This document shows positions 1-9,684 of a stretch of DNA of 64,000 nt, piece after piece. The notes under the pieces are model-generated. The model did not search any database, had not been told where the DNA came from, and saw only the letters and a list, made by a program, of their open reading frames with translations. The stretch is from Flaviramulus_B aquimarinus (lineage in GTDB: Bacteria; Bacteroidota; Bacteroidia; Flavobacteriales; Flavobacteriaceae). The stretch spans positions 124,001-188,000 of the forward strand of contig NZ_BAABJH010000002.1 of assembly GCF_039543205.1 (NCBI RefSeq). The letters run 5' to 3'. Position numbers and translations under genes: made by a program. Positions within the stretch are counted from its first letter, which is position 1. Each line of letters opens with the position of its first letter.

Positions 1-26
1 TGTTCTTCAACTTTAATGGGTTCCAT
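1..26 (-). CDS. 5' end of a gene cut by the window edge, possible sigma-factor partner
   Basis: An ATG at 26-24 on the minus strand opens a frame reading MEPIKVEE up to the window edge. It overlaps the last codons of the ECF sigma factor gene in another frame, which suggests translational coupling. Small proteins that start in this acidic way often lie downstream of ECF sigma factors in Flavobacteriaceae and include membrane or anti-sigma-like proteins. Only eight codons are visible, so the function is a guess from position. Confidence 0.35.
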
Positions 27-591
27 TGCTTGTGATTTTATTTAATTGTTTTAATTTTTCCTGAAGCATTTTGCGTGCTTTAAATAATTGCGATTTTGAG
101 GTTCCTTCATTAATATTGAGAATCTCCGCAATTTCATAATGCTTATACCCTTCAATGGCATACATTACAAATACCATTTTATAACCTTCAGGTAAGGTAT
201 CAATTAACTGTTGTATTTCGGCAACTTCAATATTGGTGTTGATATTGTTTACGTAATCCTGGTTAATCGTTATATCTTCAACAGAAAACTCAATATATTT
301 TTGCTGCCTTAAGAACGAAATGGATTCCCTGACCATGATTCGCCTTATCCAACCTTCAAAACAACCTTCATTTTTAAAATGCTTCAAATTTAAAAACACC
401 TTAAAAAACCCATTTAGCATAGCTTCTTCAGCATGATGTAAATCTTTAATATAATATCTACACACACTTAGCATTTTTGGCGCATGCATTTCAAATAACA
501 CATGCTGCGCTTCACGATTATTTTTAATCGCTTTTTTTATTAATGCACTTTCGTTTTTATGCAGTTGAATAACTTTCAAAAATGGATTCAT
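13..591 (-). CDS. ECF-type RNA polymerase sigma factor
   Basis: The 192-residue protein has the two-domain layout of extracytoplasmic-function sigma factors. A region 2 core lies at about residues 25-95, with the segment HHAEEAMLNGFFKVF matching the core-binding and -10 recognition helices. A region 4 helix-turn-helix lies at about 125-180, with GYKHYEIAEILNINEGTSKS typical of sigma-70 region 4. It would direct core polymerase to a small regulon, usually held in check by an anti-sigma factor. A second gene begins inside its last codons. No regulon can be inferred here. The class is confident, the subgroup is not. Confidence 0.9.
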   Translation of the reverse strand: MNPFLKVIQLHKNESALIKKAIKNNREAQHVLFEMHAPKMLSVCRYYIKDLHHAEEAMLNGFFKVFLNLKHFKNEGCFEGWIRRIMVRESISFLRQQKYIEFSVEDITINQDYVNNINTNIEVAEIQQLIDTLPEGYKMVFVMYAIEGYKHYEIAEILNINEGTSKSQLFKARKMLQEKLKQLNKITSNGTH

Positions 592-743
592 TTAAGCTTC
601 TATTTATAAAGACGCAAATTATATGCAAATGGTTGCTTAAGGGGGCATTTATTTTACAACTCCCTTTTAAAAAGTAATACATGAGTGGTGTTTAAAATTA
701 AGGTAACATCCACGTTAAAGTTAAACGGTTATAAAAACCCACT

Positions 744-1721
744 TTATTTCTTCCTATCTATCACATAATTCACCATAAGTTCTAGCGAATTTTTATACTT
801 AGAATCTGGGTAAGTTTTAATGAGCTCTAATGCTTCGGTTTGAAACTCCTTCATTTTAGCAACAGCATAATCTAGACCACCATTATGCTTTACAAAGGCT
901 ATCACTTCTTTAACACGTTTGGTATTTTTATTATGGTTTTTAATAGAGTTTATCAACCAGTTTTTATCTTTTTTTGAAGCTTGATTTAACACATAAATTA
1001 ATGGCAAAGTCATTTTTTGTTCTTTGATATCAATACCTGTTGGTTTTCCTATTTGCGCATCGCCATAATCAAACAAATCATCTTTTATTTGAAATGCCAT
1101 ACCGATAAGCTCACCAAATTTTCGCATAGTTTCAACATGCTGAGATTCAGGTTTTACTGAAGCTGCCCCTAAACTACAACAGGCAGCAATTAGAGTTGCT
1201 GTTTTCTGGCGAATAATCTCATAATAAACAACTTCGGTAATATCGAGCTTTCTAGCTTTTTCAATTTGAAGCAACTCACCTTCACTCATTTCCCTTACTG
1301 CAATGGATATGATTTTAAGCAAATCAAAATCATTATTATCAATGGATAACAACAAACCTTTTGATAACAAATAATCGCCAATTAAAACCGCTATTTTATT
1401 TTTCCAAAGCGCGTTTACTGAAAAGAATCCACGTCGGCGGTTACTATCATCTACCACATCATCATGAACCAATGTTGCTGTATGGATTAATTCGATAACA
1501 GATGCGCCTCTGTATGTACGTTCGCTAACCTCCCCATTAGACACCATTTTTGCAACCAAAAACACAAACATAGGTCGCATTTGCTTCCCTTTTCGGTTTA
1601 CTATATAATGCGTAATCCTATTAAGCAAGGCTACTTTACTCGCCATAGAAAGCTGAAACTTTTGCTCGAAAAGATCCATTTCATAAGCGATGGGTTGCTT
1701 TATTTGCTCTACTACTTTCAA
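744..1721 (-). CDS. Polyprenyl diphosphate synthase (trans-isoprenyl diphosphate synthase)
   Basis: This 325-residue protein is an all-alpha isoprenyl diphosphate synthase that condenses isopentenyl diphosphate onto an allylic diphosphate to make the prenyl tail for quinones. Both Mg-diphosphate-binding Asp-rich motifs are present: the first in HDDVVDDSNRRRG near residue 90 and the second in QIKDDLFDYGD near residue 215. The length and the small residues before the first motif resemble long-chain (octaprenyl or similar) synthases of Bacteroidota, which use menaquinone. Product chain length cannot be read from sequence. The gene stands alone on the minus strand. Confidence 0.9.
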   Translation of the reverse strand: MKVVEQIKQPIAYEMDLFEQKFQLSMASKVALLNRITHYIVNRKGKQMRPMFVFLVAKMVSNGEVSERTYRGASVIELIHTATLVHDDVVDDSNRRRGFFSVNALWKNKIAVLIGDYLLSKGLLLSIDNNDFDLLKIISIAVREMSEGELLQIEKARKLDITEVVYYEIIRQKTATLIAACCSLGAASVKPESQHVETMRKFGELIGMAFQIKDDLFDYGDAQIGKPTGIDIKEQKMTLPLIYVLNQASKKDKNWLINSIKNHNKNTKRVKEVIAFVKHNGGLDYAVAKMKEFQTEALELIKTYPDSKYKNSLELMVNYVIDRKK

Positions 1722-1853
1722 TTGATTTGTTTAAAGTAATTCAAATATACTATTTCAAGCGGGTTCTATTAAAATTAATCACTATTTAATAAATGGATTT
1801 TCTTTACAGAAAAACACTTAAAATGAAACTAAATAAAAATTGTCAAGCCGTCT

Positions 1854-2894
1854 TTAACTCTTGTTAGCCAACTGCCCACATGCAGCATCAATATCTTTAC
1901 CTCGGCTTCGTCTAACTGTAACGGTAATATTATTGCTTTCTAGAACTTTAACATACATATCTATTGCTTTTGAATGAGCTTGTTGGAACTCGCCATCATC
2001 AATAGGATTATACTCAATAAGATTTACTTTACTAGGTGCAAATTTGCAGAATTCGACTAAGGCATCAACATCTTTTCTTTTATCGTTTATACCATCCCAA
2101 ACCACATACTCATAGGTTATTCTGTTTTTTGTTTTAACATACCAATGTTGAAGCGCCTCTCTTAAATCGTTAAGTGGGAAGGTGGCGTTGAATGGCATAA
2201 TAGACGTTCGAACCTCATCTATTGCTGAATGTAATGACACAGCAAGTTTAAATTTAACATCATCATCGGCCATTTTCTTAATCATTTTTGGCACTCCTGA
2301 TGTGGACACTACTATACGCTTAGGCGACATGCCTAAACCTTCTGGTGATGTTATTTTATCTATGGCTTTAATAACATTATTATAGTTCATAAGCGGTTCG
2401 CCCATACCCATAAAAACGATATTACTTAATGGTCTGTTATAGTATAATCTACTTTCATTATCTATGGCTACCACTTGGTCGTAAATCTCGTCAGGATTTA
2501 AATTACGCATACGTTTTAAACGTGCCGTTGCACAAAACTTACAATCTAAACTACATCCTACTTGACTGGATACACAGGCGGTAGTTCTGGTTTTGGTTGG
2601 AATTAAAACCGATTCTACTATTAAATCATCATGAAGCCTTACTGCATTTTTAATAGTCCCATCACTACTACGTTGCATGGTATCTACTTTTATATGGTTG
2701 ATAACGAAGTGGTTTTTCAGCATTTGACGTGTTTCTTTTGAAACATTGGTCATATCTTCAAAAGTATGCGCCGATTTTTGCCAAAGCCATTCATAAACTT
2801 GATTGCCTCTAAATGCTTTATCGCCTTGCTCTACAAAGAACGCTCTCAATTGCTCTTTGGTTAATGCGCGTATATCTTTTTTTTTGATTTCCAT
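1854..2894 (-). CDS. rlmN: Dual-specificity RNA methyltransferase RlmN
   Basis: A radical SAM enzyme that methylates C2 of A2503 in 23S rRNA and A37 in some tRNAs. The cluster-binding CxxxCxxC is seen in CSLDCKFCA. The SAM-binding GMGEPLMNY follows, and the C-terminal catalytic cysteine is in DAACGQL. I start it at the ATG at 2894 (MEIKKKDIR), giving 347 residues. A longer reading begins at a TTG inside the gap and adds a non-conserved MFFCIQ. A terminator hairpin separates it from queA upstream, so it probably has its own promoter, which I could not identify. Confidence 0.95.
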   Translation of the reverse strand: MEIKKKDIRALTKEQLRAFFVEQGDKAFRGNQVYEWLWQKSAHTFEDMTNVSKETRQMLKNHFVINHIKVDTMQRSSDGTIKNAVRLHDDLIVESVLIPTKTRTTACVSSQVGCSLDCKFCATARLKRMRNLNPDEIYDQVVAIDNESRLYYNRPLSNIVFMGMGEPLMNYNNVIKAIDKITSPEGLGMSPKRIVVSTSGVPKMIKKMADDDVKFKLAVSLHSAIDEVRTSIMPFNATFPLNDLREALQHWYVKTKNRITYEYVVWDGINDKRKDVDALVEFCKFAPSKVNLIEYNPIDDGEFQQAHSKAIDMYVKVLESNNITVTVRRSRGKDIDAACGQLANKS

Positions 2895-2915
2895 TTGAAT
2901 GCAGAAAAACAACTA

Positions 2916-2943
2916 ATAAAAAAGCCTCTAATAAAAGAGGCTT
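2916..2943 (-). terminator. Rho-independent terminator downstream of queA
   Basis: On the minus strand an 8-bp stem AAGCCTCT/AGAGGCTT closes a six-base loop and is followed by a run of T. It lies 20 bases beyond the queA stop codon and before the rlmN start, so it should end the queA transcript. Confidence 0.8.
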
Positions 2944-2962
2944 ATTATTTAAAATATTATAT

Positions 2963-4012
2963 TTATATGATTAGCATGGCATCACCATAACTATAAAACT
3001 TGTATCCTTCTTTAATAGCTTCATCATAGGCACGTTTTATGAAGTCGTGACCTGCAAATGCAGAAACCATCATTAACAAAGTTGATTTTGGTGTATGGAA
3101 ATTGGTAATCATTGAGTTTGCTATACTGAAATCGTAAGGAGGGAAAATAAATTTATTGGTCCATCCATCAATTTCATTTAGTTTTCCGCTTGTTGATACG
3201 GCACTTTCTATGGCGCGCATTGCAGTGGTTCCAACAGCACATACTCGCCTTTTTTCCTTTAGGCCTGTATTAACAATCCCTACTGCCTTTTCATCAATTT
3301 TTAGCTCTTCGCTATCCATTTTATGCTTAGATAAATCTTCAACCTCAACAGGGTTAAAAGTCCCTAATCCAACATGCAATGTTACTTCTGCAAAATTTAC
3401 ACCTTTTATTTCTAAACGTTTTAATAAATGTTTTGAAAAGTGAAGTCCTGCTGTTGGAGCTGCTACTGCACCTTCATTTTTAGCAAAAATAGTTTGGTAA
3501 CGATCTTCATCTTCTGGCTCCACATCTCTTTTAATGTATTTAGGAAGTGGTGTTTCGCCTAGCTCATTTAATTTTATACGGAATTCTCTATATGATCCAT
3601 CGTACAAGAAACGCAATGTACGTCCTCTTGAAGTTGTATTATCTATAACTTCTGCTACTAAAGTATCATCATCGCCAAAATATAATTTGTTACCAATTCT
3701 TATTTTACGAGCTGGGTCAACTAAAACATCCCAAAGACGTTGTTCTTCGTTTAATTCTCTTAACAAAAACACTTCAATTCTTGCACCCGTTTTTTCTTTG
3801 TTACCGTATAATCTGGCTGGAAAAACTTTGGTATTGTTAAGCACCAAAACATCATCTTCATTAAAATAGTCAATAACGTCCTTAAACATTTTATGCTCGA
3901 TGGTCTGCTCTTTTCTGTTTAAAACCATTAAGCGAGACTCATCTCTATTTTCTGCTGGGTACTCTGCTAATAATTCTTCTGGTAATTCGAAGCCGAAGTG
4001 TGATAATTTCAT
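2963..4012 (-). CDS. queA: tRNA preQ1(34) S-adenosylmethionine ribosyltransferase-isomerase
   Basis: QueA transfers and isomerises the ribosyl part of SAM onto preQ1 at tRNA position 34, making epoxyqueuosine. The 349-residue length is normal for the family. Recognisable blocks are the N-terminal ELIAEYP-like segment ELLAEYPAENRDESRLMVL, the AAPTAGLHFS block near the middle, and HVGLGTF. It is a single-gene transcript: a strong promoter lies about 35 bases upstream and a terminator directly downstream. Confidence 0.96.
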   Translation of the reverse strand: MKLSHFGFELPEELLAEYPAENRDESRLMVLNRKEQTIEHKMFKDVIDYFNEDDVLVLNNTKVFPARLYGNKEKTGARIEVFLLRELNEEQRLWDVLVDPARKIRIGNKLYFGDDDTLVAEVIDNTTSRGRTLRFLYDGSYREFRIKLNELGETPLPKYIKRDVEPEDEDRYQTIFAKNEGAVAAPTAGLHFSKHLLKRLEIKGVNFAEVTLHVGLGTFNPVEVEDLSKHKMDSEELKIDEKAVGIVNTGLKEKRRVCAVGTTAMRAIESAVSTSGKLNEIDGWTNKFIFPPYDFSIANSMITNFHTPKSTLLMMVSAFAGHDFIKRAYDEAIKEGYKFYSYGDAMLII

Positions 4013-4043
4013 TTATAGGAGTTTAGTTATTTTTAGAAAGTTG

Positions 4044-4076
4044 CAAATATACAATCTGCGCATAGGGGTTGTCAAG
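4044..4076 (-). promoter_or_regulatory. Bacteroidota-type promoter of queA
   Basis: On the minus strand the -7 element TATATTTG at 4051-4044 matches TAnnTTTG exactly. A TTG lies 21 bases upstream at 4075-4073, the expected place of the -33 element. Transcription would start around 4037, giving a 5' leader of about 25 bases before the queA ATG. Confidence 0.7.
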
Positions 4077-4130
4077 TAAATACGTGATTATTATTTCTTA
4101 TACCTAAATAAATCTTAAAATAATCGATGG

Positions 4131-5375
4131 TTAATTTGATGTTATTTCAAAACCTATGGATTTTAAGTCATCCCAAAAGGTTGGGTAGGACTTTGAAACG
4201 ACCATAGCATCTTCTATAATTATTGACGTTTTAAGTGCTAACGGCGCAAAGGCCATAGCCATTCTGTGATCGTTATATGTTGCAATAGAAACTAATTCGT
4301 TTATTGAATTTGAAGCTGCCAAGTGTAACGATTTATCAGTGATATTGACGTCTCCTCCTAACTTTTCAATTTCTGTTTTTAATGCAACGAGTCTATCTGT
4401 TTCTTTAATTTTTAATGTATGAAGCCCTGTTAAATCACATGAAATCCCTAAAGCAAAGCAGGTTACCGCAATGGTTTGAGCAATATCTGGTGCGTTTTTT
4501 AAGTCTAGAGATAAGGGGTTTAAACGTAATGTGTCCTTCTTTAAAGTCAGTGCATTATCCTTAAAAACCGTAGACACACCAAAATGCTTATAAATATCCA
4601 CCAAAGCTGAATCCCCTTGTAATGAATTTTCTTTGTATGATGTTAAGGTGATTTCCGTTCCTATGTCACTTAAAGCTGCTATACTAAAATAATAAGATGC
4701 TGAAGACCAATCGGATTCAACTGTAAATGTTGCTGGTTGTTTGTCACGATAGCTATCGGGATTGGTTGTTGGCTTTATTGTAATGGTATTATTTTCAAAA
4801 GATGTTTCTACGCCTATTTCGTCCAATAAACTTAAAGTCATATTAATGTACGGAACAGATGTTATTTCGCCTTCCAAAGATAATTCTAAACCGTTTTCAA
4901 GTGTTGAAGCTATTAATAGCAAAGCGGAAATATACTGACTACTTACATTCGCTTTTAACGATACTTTATTTTTTGTTAGTTTCTTCCCTTTTATTTTTAT
5001 TGGCGGAAAACCCTCATGGTCTTCATATTCAATTTCAGCGCCTAAATCTTGTAACGCTTCTACTAAAATTTTAATAGGACGTTCTTTCATGCGCTTTGAA
5101 CCTGTTAGCGTTACTGTTCTACCTTCTTGAATTGAAAAATAAGCGGTTAGAAACCGCATGGCGGTACCTGCATGATGAATATCTACAATATCAGCTTGAG
5201 TGTTTAAGGCATTAGCCATTAAGTTACTATCATCTGAATTTGAAACATTTTCTAGTTTTAAATCTGGATATAGCGCTTGAAGTAATAACAAACGATTGGA
5301 TTCACTTTTTGAACCTGTTATTGTAACTTTTGATTTACGGTTTACTATTTGTGATTTGTGAAGTGTGATATTCAT
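4131..5375 (-). CDS. aroA: 3-phosphoshikimate 1-carboxyvinyltransferase (EPSP synthase)
   Basis: EPSP synthase adds the enolpyruvyl group of PEP to shikimate 3-phosphate, the sixth shikimate-pathway step. The 414-residue protein has GSKSESNRLLLLQA at the N-terminal active site, HHAGTAMRFLTAYF (the GTAMR phosphate-binding motif), KETDRL, and DHRMAMAFAPLAL near the C-terminus. Like other Bacteroidota enzymes it is somewhat shorter than the E. coli type. It follows the MazG-like gene at a 34-base gap and may share its transcript. The other aromatic genes are in a separate operon at 12-16 kb. Confidence 0.95.
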   Translation of the reverse strand: MNITLHKSQIVNRKSKVTITGSKSESNRLLLLQALYPDLKLENVSNSDDSNLMANALNTQADIVDIHHAGTAMRFLTAYFSIQEGRTVTLTGSKRMKERPIKILVEALQDLGAEIEYEDHEGFPPIKIKGKKLTKNKVSLKANVSSQYISALLLIASTLENGLELSLEGEITSVPYINMTLSLLDEIGVETSFENNTITIKPTTNPDSYRDKQPATFTVESDWSSASYYFSIAALSDIGTEITLTSYKENSLQGDSALVDIYKHFGVSTVFKDNALTLKKDTLRLNPLSLDLKNAPDIAQTIAVTCFALGISCDLTGLHTLKIKETDRLVALKTEIEKLGGDVNITDKSLHLAASNSINELVSIATYNDHRMAMAFAPLALKTSIIIEDAMVVSKSYPTFWDDLKSIGFEITSN

Positions 5376-5409
5376 TGTAAAATTGTCTTGCTTCTTAAAG
5401 CATGCAAAT

Positions 5410-5736
5410 TTACTTTAATTTTTCGTTATTATGATGCCTATCGTGGTCTCGTTTTCCTTTCTTATCCATTCTTTTATCAAAAGCTTTTTTCAAATCCACC
5501 CCTGTTTGGTTTGCTAAACATAATACTACAAATAGTACATCGGCCAATTCTTCGCCTAAATCTTTATCCTTATCGCTTTCTTTTTCGCTTTGTTCGCCAT
5601 ATCGTCTGGCTATAATTCGAGCCACCTCGCCTACCTCTTCAGTAAGTTGAGCCATATTGGTAAGTTCATTAAAATAACGTACGCCGTGGTCTTTAATCCA
5701 CTTATCTACTTCTTTTTGTGCGTTTTGAATGTCCAT
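5410..5736 (-). CDS. MazG-like nucleotide pyrophosphohydrolase
   Basis: A 108-residue all-alpha NTP pyrophosphohydrolase of the MazG/dUTPase superfamily. The metal-binding acidic motifs are EEVGEVARIIARR and GEELADVLFVVL, in the order expected. Such proteins hydrolyse (d)NTPs to monophosphates for pool cleaning. The C-terminal tail is very basic and His/Asp-rich (KRDHDRHHNNEK) and probably disordered. Its ATG overlaps the stop of the preceding DUF3857 gene by one base, so the two are translationally coupled. Confidence 0.88.
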   Translation of the reverse strand: MDIQNAQKEVDKWIKDHGVRYFNELTNMAQLTEEVGEVARIIARRYGEQSEKESDKDKDLGEELADVLFVVLCLANQTGVDLKKAFDKRMDKKGKRDHDRHHNNEKLK

Positions 5737-7694
5737 TATATTCTGGTTAAAACAATTTGTTCGGCTTCTTTTTCTATCATTTGATTAAAAAATTCTTTAA
5801 GAGCTTCATAATAAACAGGAGAAACTACAGCGCTATTTAAAGTTGAACTTAATGTAAATTGAATCTTGTTTTCTGAGGCAACAATATTATATTTAAACGT
5901 CCCTAAATTATCTGGTAAAGATACCACTTTTGGTTTTGGAACCGATTCTATATTATATCCTTCTGGAATACTAATTATAATTCTATTCTGTCCTGATAAT
6001 GGGTAACCAAAATCTACAGGAAATTCACGCTTTTCTAACTTAAAAGGGTTTTCATTAGTTCTTAAATAAAATAGTGGCGAAAAGTATATTTTATCTCCTA
6101 TTATATCTGCCTGACTTTCTTTAAAAAATTTATAAGACTCCATAATGGGTTTAGAGAGATTTAACGCATTTGTTACTTTAAAATCTGAAATTTCTAAGCC
6201 TTCGTATTTGTTTTCCAGTTTTTCTAAAAAATCATCTTCATTTGCGGTATTGTATTTTTGTCTATACCGCAAAGCATCATGATTGGTTTTTACACTTCTA
6301 AATCCGCCTTCAATATCACCATTTTCCAATAAATTTATCATCATTGAAGTTGTGTTTTTTGATTGTTGTTTAGGGTACAAATCTATTGTGGAAAAACTTC
6401 CTGATTCTCTAATAATCCTACCTTTCCAATTTAATGTTCTAAAAGGCAAAACATTAATGGTACTGTATGTACTTGTGGCATCCAATAAAATAACATCATC
6501 TTTTACTTCTATACCGGTTATGACATAGTTATACCCTTCTCTGGTTGGAAATAGTGGAATTCCGTTATGTCTGGTGCTCACTAAAATAGGGTTAGCATTT
6601 AAGCCTGCATATCGTAACATTGAGGTTAACATTAAATTAATTTCCGCAACATTCCCTACTTGGTCTTTATAGGCTTTTTTTACACCATCATTTGTGTATT
6701 TACTGTAATACCCATTCCATTTTACTCTTGACTTTACATGATCAAAAATCAAAAACGCTTTTTTCATAGGGTCTGAAACCGAACTTATTAAAGCATCAAT
6801 ATCATTTTCATAATATCCCGATTTTTTCAATTCTCCTCCAAAATTGGAATTTTTGTATATGGTTTTTACAACATCTTCCCATGTTGATGAATAATGCTTG
6901 AATGTTGAATTTGGAAACTTTGTGTATGATAACTCATATCTAACAGCTAATCGGTAATTGTTAATATTATTTACATAAGGCTCTTCAATAAGTGCTGGTA
7001 TGTTTGTTAATTTGTACTCGTAGCATTCCTTGATAAAATCTATTTTATCATTACCTAGATTAAAACTACCGTTTTTATTTACCTTTTTTTGGTTCATTTT
7101 TAAAAAACCTCTAACATTTAACTTAAAACTGAAATACTCAGGCGCCTCAAATATTGCTATTAGCTTTTTAATTGGAATATCATTTTGAAAAATAAAATCA
7201 TCAACATTTGAGAAAAAAGGTGAATATATTTTATATCTGTATTCAATAATTGACCCTTCACTTATTTTAGGCATTGTAAACTTTTCTTCATTTCTATACT
7301 TAGATTTTTCTGTTTTAAATATGCCTTGTTTTTCAAGTTTAGTATCTTCTATTTTTCCACCAACTAGATTATAAGTATATGCTTTTAAATTACTCACTTC
7401 TTCGTCAGTGCTTCCATTTTTATAAAGACTGATTGTTTTTGTTGCATATTCAAACCCTTCCTGATTATAAATTTTGATGCGTTCATGGATTTCCGTTATT
7501 AACTGAAATCCTTCTTGTTCTGAATATTCAAAATGAGTCTTCCTATATTTATATAAATATGTTGCTGATGCTGATGAGTCTATTGGGTTATAGGTTTCCT
7601 GCAATTCTTCTTTTGATATTTTTCCAAATTTATAATCTTGGGCTAGTACATTTAAGGAAATACTTAAACTAAGTAATATTGTAACTATTCTCAT
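5736..7694 (-). CDS. Secreted DUF3857 protein with a degenerate transglutaminase-like domain
   Basis: A 652-residue exported protein with an N-terminal signal peptide ending near VLAQ. A DUF3857 beta domain occupies about residues 40-260, and a transglutaminase-like fold about 290-430, followed by a C-terminal beta region. The catalytic triad is lost: compared with its neighbour, the Cys position is Val349 (VGNVAEI) and the His is Tyr390 (YNYVI). The Asp-like position is kept in LLDATSTYS. It starts one base after the stop of the intact paralogue. It is probably a non-enzymatic partner; the role is unknown. Confidence 0.85.
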   Translation of the reverse strand: MRIVTILLSLSISLNVLAQDYKFGKISKEELQETYNPIDSSASATYLYKYRKTHFEYSEQEGFQLITEIHERIKIYNQEGFEYATKTISLYKNGSTDEEVSNLKAYTYNLVGGKIEDTKLEKQGIFKTEKSKYRNEEKFTMPKISEGSIIEYRYKIYSPFFSNVDDFIFQNDIPIKKLIAIFEAPEYFSFKLNVRGFLKMNQKKVNKNGSFNLGNDKIDFIKECYEYKLTNIPALIEEPYVNNINNYRLAVRYELSYTKFPNSTFKHYSSTWEDVVKTIYKNSNFGGELKKSGYYENDIDALISSVSDPMKKAFLIFDHVKSRVKWNGYYSKYTNDGVKKAYKDQVGNVAEINLMLTSMLRYAGLNANPILVSTRHNGIPLFPTREGYNYVITGIEVKDDVILLDATSTYSTINVLPFRTLNWKGRIIRESGSFSTIDLYPKQQSKNTTSMMINLLENGDIEGGFRSVKTNHDALRYRQKYNTANEDDFLEKLENKYEGLEISDFKVTNALNLSKPIMESYKFFKESQADIIGDKIYFSPLFYLRTNENPFKLEKREFPVDFGYPLSGQNRIIISIPEGYNIESVPKPKVVSLPDNLGTFKYNIVASENKIQFTLSSTLNSAVVSPVYYEALKEFFNQMIEKEAEQIVLTRI

Positions 7695-7695
7695 T

Positions 7696-9606
7696 CTACT
7701 TTTTTTGTATTAATGCTATTTTTGCATGGTCTTGTTTAGACACTTCTTTATAAAAATTTCTGAAACTACTATAATCTTCTTTAGGGAATTCGCCATCGTT
7801 AATTATAAATTCTCGTGTATAAACAAGTGTATGTTCATCTTTAACAATAACTTCTGTTTTATAGGTTCCAAACTTATTTTCTATGGTTATGTTTTTTGGC
7901 AAAGCTTCGACTTTATAATCTGTTGGTAATTTAATTTCTACTTCATCAAAATCTTTAAACCCCCTCTTTACTTTAAGGGGCAACTTTCTATTTCTGTACC
8001 TATCTGGCACGTGTGTGTTTCTATTTAAAACGTTTATGGGTAGCAGCATTCTATTTCCAACTTTTTTAGCATAATGTGTTGCTTGAAAACTCACATCTTC
8101 TATAAACTCAATATCGTTTTTATTATTATCAATATGCATAGAGTTAACTGTTATACTGTTAATATATCCCCAACGGTTTTTATAATGTTTATCTAAATCG
8201 CGTTCTGTTTCGGTTTCTAACCAATATTTATTATCATATTGAATGCCTTTTGAATTCACATTTACATGAACACTTATATTCCCATCATTTGAAACCTTAT
8301 AATTACCTTTATTGACTTGTAAGCTTTCTTCTGCGCTATACTTTTTTGTATGCTGGATTTTGCCTCCTTCTGGTGTAATGACCAACACATCTCTATCATC
8401 TGTAAAATCGCCAATAAAACCGAAAGGTAATTTTTGACTTGTACATTCTAGCCATATGTTTTCTTCATCAGATGGTATATTGAGGATAACATGGTTACCT
8501 TGCACTGCTGCAAAATCTTTTTCTAAATTTCTTTGTGATTTACCAGCATAAACCACAGTGTAATTAGATTCTATATCAGCAGCTTTTAAAAGCGACATCG
8601 TATAATTTGTTAACGCTTTACAATCTCCGTATCCTAATTTATCAACTTCGGAAGCATTAAAAGGTTTCCAACCACCAATACCGACTTGCACACTTATATA
8701 TCTTACTTTATCTTGAACATATTGATATATTTTTTTTGCTTTTGCAATATCATTTGGTTCATCTTTAACCAAATTTTTAATCATATTTATAGTTGTAACT
8801 GGTAAATCGTGCGTATTTTTTATTAAATCATGATACATCCATTTTCCAAAATCGTTCCAGTTTTCAACTTTAGATTGTACGCCTTCCAATGTAAACTCAT
8901 TTGGCACTAGCATAACTTTAGGAATCCTATCTCTAAATAACGGACTATAGGCTTCTGGTTTTATAGCCTCTAAATTTTTTACTTTATAAAAAATTTTATT
9001 TGTTGTTTCCTCTTTCTCTAAACTAACACCTGCTATATTTTTTTCCTTCTTCCTTATAGTAATACCTTCTGGACAACTTAAGGTATATATACTTTTTTCA
9101 ACACTTAAAAAAGTATCATCTATTGGTATAAAGGGTTGTATAAATGCTGTGTTTCTATTTGTAACCTCAACGTTAAATTCAATGGTATACGGATAAGTAA
9201 TTGGAGTATATTCTAAATATTTTACTCTTGAATCTGAGTACAAAGTCCCTCCGCTAACGGCACTTACATCTTTAAAATCATTTTTTTTTATTTTTTTTAT
9301 TTCTTTCCCTAAATCATCAAAAACCAACGCTTCTAAATTTTTTATTTTTACATTATTATCATAATGGGCGTAAGCATCAACATTATCATTTCCTTTTTTA
9401 TTTAATACCGTAATTATTCTTTTTTCAACAATATGCATTTCACTTGATGATTTTAATGTGATTTGCACATCATTCAACCTCACAACCGCATTAGCATGTT
9501 GTTTAAGATTTTCTGGAATTGTAATACTTGTATAAAGGTTTTCTTGAGAAAAAGCGGTTGAGACTATAAATAGAATAAATATATTTACAATAAATTTTAA
9601 TTTCAT
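7696..9606 (-). CDS. Secreted DUF3857 / transglutaminase-like protein
   Basis: A 636-residue exported protein with signal peptide MKLKFIVNIFILFIVSTAFS. DUF3857 lies at about residues 50-240 and a transglutaminase-like domain at about 260-400. The papain-like core looks largely intact: Cys329 in YGDCKALTNY, His372 in GNHVILN, and Glu387 in WLECTSQ where Asp is usual. The C-terminal third is beta-rich. Tandem DUF3857 genes are common in Flavobacteriaceae and have no settled function. The pair sits between the broken membrane hydrolase gene and the MazG-like gene. Confidence 0.87.
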   Translation of the reverse strand: MKLKFIVNIFILFIVSTAFSQENLYTSITIPENLKQHANAVVRLNDVQITLKSSSEMHIVEKRIITVLNKKGNDNVDAYAHYDNNVKIKNLEALVFDDLGKEIKKIKKNDFKDVSAVSGGTLYSDSRVKYLEYTPITYPYTIEFNVEVTNRNTAFIQPFIPIDDTFLSVEKSIYTLSCPEGITIRKKEKNIAGVSLEKEETTNKIFYKVKNLEAIKPEAYSPLFRDRIPKVMLVPNEFTLEGVQSKVENWNDFGKWMYHDLIKNTHDLPVTTINMIKNLVKDEPNDIAKAKKIYQYVQDKVRYISVQVGIGGWKPFNASEVDKLGYGDCKALTNYTMSLLKAADIESNYTVVYAGKSQRNLEKDFAAVQGNHVILNIPSDEENIWLECTSQKLPFGFIGDFTDDRDVLVITPEGGKIQHTKKYSAEESLQVNKGNYKVSNDGNISVHVNVNSKGIQYDNKYWLETETERDLDKHYKNRWGYINSITVNSMHIDNNKNDIEFIEDVSFQATHYAKKVGNRMLLPINVLNRNTHVPDRYRNRKLPLKVKRGFKDFDEVEIKLPTDYKVEALPKNITIENKFGTYKTEVIVKDEHTLVYTREFIINDGEFPKEDYSSFRNFYKEVSKQDHAKIALIQKK

Positions 9607-9684
9607 TTAGCTGTATTTAAATTTGGAAGCGATAAATGCACTTAAACACTAATTTTATAGTTATGAGAAAAATGATAGTCCTAA

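Noticed and set aside
5290..5375. The N-terminal SQIVNRKS of AroA as a repeat-derived insertion
   Set aside because: The phrase looks like translation of an AT-rich intergenic repeat, but the N-terminal strand of EPSP synthases varies and the length fits, so no anomaly can be claimed.
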